DNA of 64,000 bases from Metarhizium brunneum (lineage: Eukaryota; Ascomycota; Sordariomycetes; Hypocreales; Clavicipitaceae), in the NCBI RefSeq assembly GCF_013426205.1, contig NC_089422.1:4712001-4776000 (forward strand), in the 5' to 3' direction. Positions 58,185 to 64,000 of the stretch are shown piece by piece. The notes under the pieces are model-generated. The model saw only the letters and a program-made list of their open reading frames with translations, did not search any database and was not told the origin of the DNA. Numbering within the stretch: position 1 is the first letter of the stretch; each line of letters opens with the position of its first letter. Made by a program: the position numbers and the translations under genes.

Positions 58185-61100
58185 TTATCGAGCTGGTGTT
58201 CTTGAGCTCGCCATCTCTCCGTAACGACCTCGGTGTTTCGTCGTGTCGTATGCTTGAAGCACACGTGTCTGGCTTTCGTCGGCCTGCGAGAAAGCGTAGC
58301 CACGCTGCTTTCGCATTCGCTGCACTTGTCGGACTTTCCGAATTGCTTTCTGAAATTGCTCCATTCTGAGAGGCATGTCAGTGTGCTGTACTTCACCATG
58401 GTGAACTCGGAGTGCATCTCTCCCTGGGAAGCTTTCTTGGCAAAGCAACTAGGTACATACCTTGGTCGATAATCTTGAATATTATACTTTTGAAGTTCTT
58501 GGATGTGATGATATGGCTTTGACATATACATGCGTTTGGCGTACTTCCACACGAAATCACGTAGCAGGCACATAAAAGCCAAGACGACAGTCTGGAGCCA
58601 GAAGACTGGGCTGGTGTACAACCGGGGAACCACGCCATGGTATTCCATGGAAAAATTAACCTTGGGCGCCACCGAACCGTAGGCAGCAATGAAAATATAC
58701 CAAATGGCCATACTGCCGGGAATGGCAAGCACGTGGTATTTGGTCCAGTTGCTCGTAACAAGGGCCGCTTTACCCAGGACCGTCAAGAGGACTGCACCGT
58801 ACAGAGCGGTTCCCCAGACCCAGTGGCCTGCAATCTTGCCATCTCCTTGGATGAGATCTCCGTACCAGAAGAGTTCTGCCCAGACATAGAGGATGATGGA
58901 GTGATAGAAGGCGTTGGCAATCCACTGAGCAAACGTCTTTAGTTTGAAAGAGGAATTGCTCTGGCCCATGGCGTATAGCGGAGGGTATCTATCAAGCAGA
59001 CGTGCCGAGATGTATTGATCGAGAATGCCAAGGACGAGGGGTGGAAGGACAGTGTAGAAGACGTTATAGAACGATAGCGTCCATGACTCGTAAATAACCT
59101 GTCCAGAGAATACATTTTGAAAGGTAAACTAGAGAGAGAGAGAGAAAGAAACAGTCATCAGTTAGCAAGCCATTTTTTCATTTCCCGCCTCCTCGGGGCT
59201 ACGCTTACCCAAAATTGTGTCAGGTATAAAGTGATATTCTTGTAAAATGAAAACAAAATCGTCTTGCTCACACGCTGGTAGCTCCACGCGCCGTGAACCA
59301 GCAACAGCTTGCGGAGATATCTGAACTGGGCGATGGCAACATCTGCACTCCGTGCAGCCTGTAAACCTTCCATGCCACTGATACCAATACCAATGTGGGC
59401 AGCCTGAATCATAGAAACATCGTTGGCTCCATCACCAATGGCGAGGAGGATAGAGCTTTTCTGATACTTCTTGACCAATTTCACCACAAGGGCCTTTTGC
59501 AGGGGCGACACGCGGCAGCAGACAACTGCCTTGCACATAATGGCAAGATCCAGGAATAGCTTCTCGAGGTCCTGCTCCAGCGCATACGTCAACGACTTGC
59601 CGTCTATGACCAATGCCAGTGTCTCCGACTCTATGGTACCATCTCCCTGGGTTCTGATCGCATCCAGCTTCTTCTGAATGTTGTCTCGTGTTGCTGCGGC
59701 AGTTTCTTCATTCACAATCAAAAGCATCATATCCTCGCTAAGAAGCTTGCAACTCATACCAATATTGATGGCGGTCTCCTGCCGGTCTCCAGTGAGAACC
59801 CAGACCTTGATGTTGGCCTCCTGCAAGGTATGAATGGTTTCAGGAACTCCATCTTGGAGGCGATCCTCAATGGCAGTGGCACCGAGCAAGAAAAAGTCGT
59901 GCTCGATGATCTCCGCAGCCTTGTCTAGCTCGTCAGCACGTGTTCCTCCCACAGTTGTTGAGGCAGCATCAAATATTCGTTGCCATTCGGAAAATTCCTG
60001 CTCAGGGACCTCGCGCATCGCTAAGCAAAGCGTTCGAAGACCCTCTGATGCGTATTCTTCTAGGTGCTGGAGAGTCGCTTCAACATGAGGATTCTGGTCG
60101 TTGAGACGTTCCAAAATAACTGTATCCGCCCCTTTGCAGTAGATTCGAACCTTGCCATCTGGGCACCGGTAAATAGCCGACATTCTTTTGCGTGTCGAGT
60201 TAAACTCGCAAACTGCCAAAAGCTCATATTCCATCTCCTGGCCAACAGCTTCGATAATGACCGACCTCGGCTTTCTTGCTGTGAAACGATAACCAAGATC
60301 GAGAGCTCCCTGCACTAAGGCGCCTTCATCAGGAGATGCAGCCTGGTATTTTATATGGCCTTTCTCGTCCATTTCGGGAATCACAGTGTGGCAGGTTGCA
60401 AGCAGGGTGAGGAAGTGGTCAATGGCCATTGCGGTGTCGTGGCCATTTTTCAAGTTGGACCTTAGCCTGTCAAAGTTGTGAATGCCCGTATCATCATCGG
60501 GTCCAGTTGCGCGGCGATCCTCGGGGACTTCATCGGCGTACTGGAGACCGGCGATTGTGCACTGCTTAAACTCCATCTGGTTGCACGTAAGAGTGCCCGT
60601 CTTGTCGGAGAAGACAAACTCGACCATGCCCAGCTCTTCAACCAAACTGGATGTCCGACATGTTGCTGGTGTATCAGCCTTGTCATAGTACATGTCGAGA
60701 TCGTCATTGATGAGTATGCCGTGCCAGTATTTGACAAGTTCCACAGTGACGAAAAGAGAAATAGGAACTAGGGACGAGAACAAAACCCAGTATGTAACCA
60801 TGTCCCTGGCAAAGGTCTTCACCACCGTACCAGCATTGTCAATCTTGTCCAGATAGAGATAACCAAGTGAATCGCCGTTGACGCCACGCATGATGAGGTC
60901 TCCAACGGTGCAGACCACACTGAGCGCTAAAAGCATGCCGATGAGGACCAAGACCAGCCAGTTGAGCTTCTTTTCAACCTTGGTTCGTTTGATGGGGGTA
61001 GCCGTCGCATTTCTCATGAGCTTTGTCTCGTGACCGGTAAAGACAACAACACCGTGGATCCAGGGGGTGTTTCGGAGCGTGGCACCTCGAAGGAGGAGTT

Positions 61101-62421
61101 GCTCGGGATTCAACGCCAGTTCCTTCTCACCTGGGCCAGTTTGCATCGTCAACGTCGCTTCATAAGTATACAAGCTGCTGTTTGGTTGTTCCGACTTGAT
61201 TCGCCCACCAAGTCTGCTCAGTTCGCTGGATGAGACCATGGATGAAGTCTCGGGCAATGCTTGCTTGATCTTCAGGTTCGTTTCGCCGTCCAAATTTGCT
61301 GTTTCGATATAACAGAGACCTTCAGGCTCAGAACTAGCCAAGAGAACCAAATCGGCAGGGAATGGCTCTTCCGACTCCACACGCACAATGTCACCAACCG
61401 CTACGTTGATCCAGTTCGTTTCGGTAAAGCTAGATCCGCGCAAGACCCTTGCTTTGGACGTATTCAACGCGTTATCAGCTTGCTTTCTGCGGTAATCCTC
61501 CACCAATTCTTTACCAGCAGAAATCAAAAGCACGATGAGAAGAGGAGCAATGGTCGTGTATCGATTGGTCGGTGAGAGGCCAGGGATTTGTTGCAAGCCG
61601 GCCGTGAATAAGAAAAAGACGTTGGCAAACTTGGAAAATTGTTCCAGGAGGAACTTTGGAAGAAAAGTGGCAATGTTGTACTTGGCAGTCGAGATGTGAT
61701 TGTCGACGTACTTGTTGGCGGAATTAGCAGGCGGATTGTTGAGGTGGATGATGCGAGGACCGAGAGTAGATGGATCTGGCTTGCTGCGGCCAAAGCCAAA
61801 CTTGAAATTGCCCATATCAAACCCTTTGCTCCTCTGATCTGGTGGCGAGCCGCCAGAAGAAGCACCGCGTTCGTGGCCGCCTTCTGTTAGTGGCAAGTCC
61901 ATCTCTGAATATCCCTGGCCCATGCCAAGTTTATTCTTGACTCGGCCGAAAAAACCGCCCCCCAAACTCAACACGCTGTTTCGATTTCTGGCATTACTCC
62001 TGGCTGCTGTCGACCGGGCGTTGGTCGGGATCGAACCTCCATGCTGGTAGTATGAATCGCCATCGACGGGATAGTCTTCAAAATCGTCGGCATATCGCTG
62101 GTAGTTGCCCAGCTCTGAGGTCTGGCTGTATTGCCTGCTCATGTAGGGAGAAGTACTGCCCTGGCCTTGGGGGGGGGTACCACGGGCGCCAGAGCGAGTT
62201 GCGGACGAGGTGGATGCGCCAACGAAGTCGTCGTAGGATACTGAAGGTCTGGTTTGGGGCTCTTCTTGATCGTGGGAGTAGCGTCGCATCAAGTCGTCGT
62301 CGTTCAAGGCCGATCTCTGGCCACCACCGTATAGCGGCTGGTCATTGTCTAGATCCAGCAGCAGGTCGTCGCGGTTCCCCGAGGATGCGCCATGGCGACC
62401 TTCCGTCGGTCTTCCAGCCAT
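58185..62421 (-). CDS. DRS2: P4-ATPase, Drs2-type aminophospholipid flippase
   Basis: Minus-strand exons 62421-59209, 59128-58461 and 58365-58185 give 1353 aa, near the yeast Drs2 length. It flips phosphatidylserine and phosphatidylethanolamine to the cytosolic leaflet of trans-Golgi membranes. Visible are the actuator motif NLDGETN (about 376-382), the P4-specific PISL in span 4 (553-556), the phosphorylation site DKTGTLT (606-612, Asp606), KGAD in the nucleotide domain, GDGANDVSMIQ, and C-terminal membrane spans FSGQVIYESWTLSFYNV to the last exon. The C-terminal tail RKVRQVQRMRKQRGYAFSQAD is the conserved autoinhibitory/regulatory region of Drs2. The first 200 residues are disordered (Gly/Ser-rich). 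The second exon splice depends on an AG-rich acceptor tract (on + strand) at 59130-59146. Confidence 0.97.
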
Positions 62422-64000
62422 GCTGGATGGTGAGCAATGCTCAAGCAGTCAGGCGGGGATCGATAGTGTCGCGCATGCGGATGGGGGTATCGTGTCCGGG
62501 CACACAGGAGACAGGCGAGGGGATGGTGTTTCCCGCAGGCGGTGGTGGGATCGCAGGCCAGATGAGATAGGCAGCTGAAGGAAAGAAAAGTGAGTCGATT
62601 CGAGGAGTGGAAGGATTAGGATTAGGGCGCGGATGCAGGTGCGGATGCGGATGCGGATGCGAGGCAAAAGCCAGCGAGGAACATATGAAGTTGGAGGCTG
62701 AAAGCTTGAAGGAACAGTAAAACACTTAACACTAGTACGTGGACGGAGTAGAGCCAAGGTCGAGTGTTTGACGGGACAGCAAGATTGAGTATCCACGGTA
62801 CGGAGCAGCAGGTGTGGGTGCTTGACCGGGTCAAGGTACGGAGTACTGGTGAATACGTACCACTTCTGGGGTTTGGAGGCGCTTGGCCAGCCAACGGTAG
62901 CCGACTGGTACTTGCGGGCTCTGTACATATGTACTCCGTACAGGGTGCAGACAAGGGGCGAACATTGAACACCCGAAGCCACCAGGCTCGTTTAAGAGAA
63001 GAAGCAAGGCCGTTTGAGCCTTTGCACACCCAAGTACGGAGTACCAGACCTAGGCAGCTGCCAGCATGCACATGGAATGCGTCTGCGCTGCACAGCCACC
63101 ACCTGCTGTCGCCATCCGCCTTGAAGAAAGGCACTTACATAGATGCTGCGGCCAGCGGCCATAAAGGAGGTTGAGCGGCACATGCAGCGTCAAACGCACT
63201 CGAGAGGGGCGCAGACGTTGGTATTCGTGTCCCCTGTGCTGCGGAATCGGTCCTGACCAATACGGAGCGGGGACGGCGTACCTGCTAGGTACTTCAGTAC
63301 CCAAGTACTGGTTGATATTGCAGCGCAGCATCATGTTGTCGACGTGTGATTTTGTTGCGTCATTCTTTGTTCTTTGTTCACAGCCATACTAGCGCAGAAT
63401 CGTTGCGTTGCAGCGCCGAGACTGAACGCTCACTGCTCACTCTTCCTCTTGACAGTCTGTGCAAATATATACAACTTTATTTCTGATGTCGAGCTGGTTA
63501 TTGGTCTGGGGCCTGTGCAGCCTTGTCTGACAAGTACTTGGTAGTAGTATGCGCCTAGTAGTCGACAGCAGTCCCGCAACCTGTCAACTGTGTCCATGCC
63601 TCTCTGCCCGCCTGCCACGGAGTACTCCGTTCACCAGTTGTCAAACCCCTATTTGTATTGATTCTTCTTAGGTCGCCGACGACTAACTAGTACTAGCCGT
63701 CACCCGGCAGCGTGTGGAGACTGAACATTCATTGGAACGTCAATTGGACCCTTGGATGCTTGCCCACTGGGCAACTGCACTGACCCTCTGAGACATTTTG
63801 ATGGGAACATTGAACGTCAATTGAACTGCTCCAGAGCCACATGCAAGCTTGTTCGCACCCGCCACCGGCCAACCCAGCTGCATCCTCACCACCACGTGTG
63901 ACGACATTTGACATCTGCTCAACGTCCACCGTACAGTCCTTTTTCAGCCACAGCCAGCGGCAACCACAGTCCAACATTCAAGCAGTTGATAGCATGCGCC
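62422..64000. other. Upstream region of drs2, motif-rich
   Basis: It contains the drs2 promoter and leader, with a GCGGAT repeat at about 62642-62662. Motif copies are at 62838-62847, 62931-62941, 63035-63044 and 63617-63630. No gene was recognised up to the window end. Confidence 0.65.

Noticed and set aside
1..64000. Search for tRNA, rRNA, transposase or CRISPR arrays
   Set aside because: No cloverleaf-compatible B-box sequence, transposase or reverse-transcriptase motif, long terminal repeats or regularly spaced repeats were recognised by eye. A tRNAscan or repeat search could still find short ones.

Overview
The window looks like nuclear chromosomal DNA of a filamentous ascomycete, most likely a Sordariomycete of the order Hypocreales. 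That placement is an inference from gene content and protein style; no species marker was seen. The protein-coding genes have short GT-AG introns (57-160 nt, one exception of 557 nt). They encode typical fungal proteins: a Far1/Ste5-like scaffold, ERMES subunit Mdm34, a HET-domain protein, Ecl1, a secreted large-subunit catalase and Drs2. The spaces between genes are long for such a fungus. No tRNA, rRNA, transposon or CRISPR array was recognised.

Layout. 1-3841 is gene-free and motif-rich. 3842-7633 (+) is a RING-PH-vWA scaffold protein. 8788-10640 (-) is CCT8. 11963-12992 (+) is an HMG-box protein of INO80-subunit type. 13495-15230 (-) is a DUF155/RMD1-family membrane protein. 17259-18047 (+) is a PaiB-like split-barrel protein. 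18336-20010 (-) is a UDP-glycosyltransferase and 20704-23183 (-) a secreted catalase. 26211-28259 (-) is a HET-domain protein, followed by what may be an ankyrin-repeat relic (28881-29360, -). 30003-31420 (+) is an equilibrative nucleoside transporter and 31867-33663 (-) is inositol-pentakisphosphate 2-kinase.

The second half has a compact housekeeping block: mdm34 (37444-39659, +), yaf9 (40923-41826, -), coq11 (42545-43479, +), syf2 (43748-44491, -) and an unknown, probably mitochondrial protein (45419-47014, +). A gene-poor stretch of about 7 kb leads into an ecl1-type zinc protein (54123-55089, +). The window closes with the P4-ATPase drs2 (58185-62421, -). Splice sites were deduced by hand from reading frame and family conservation, and in each spliced gene the joined exons keep frame through to a stop.

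The genes do not form one pathway. Themes are pheromone/MAPK scaffolding, chromatin (INO80 and SWR1/NuA4 subunits), mitochondrial membrane biology (Mdm34, Coq11, RMD1 family, the unknown protein), and stress or lifespan (catalase, Ecl1). The glycosyltransferase and catalase lie head to tail but no functional link is shown.

The most striking signal not explained by genes is a dispersed palindromic motif, GTACGGAGTACTCCGTAC with half-sites TACTCCGTA/TACGGAGTA. I found about 30 copies. Essentially all are intergenic; the one variant inside a gene sits on the yaf9 splice donor. A second GTAC-centred family (ACTTAAGTA, CCTAGGTA) and ACTAGTAGT tracts share the same spaces. No previously undescribed protein system could be demonstrated from sequence alone.
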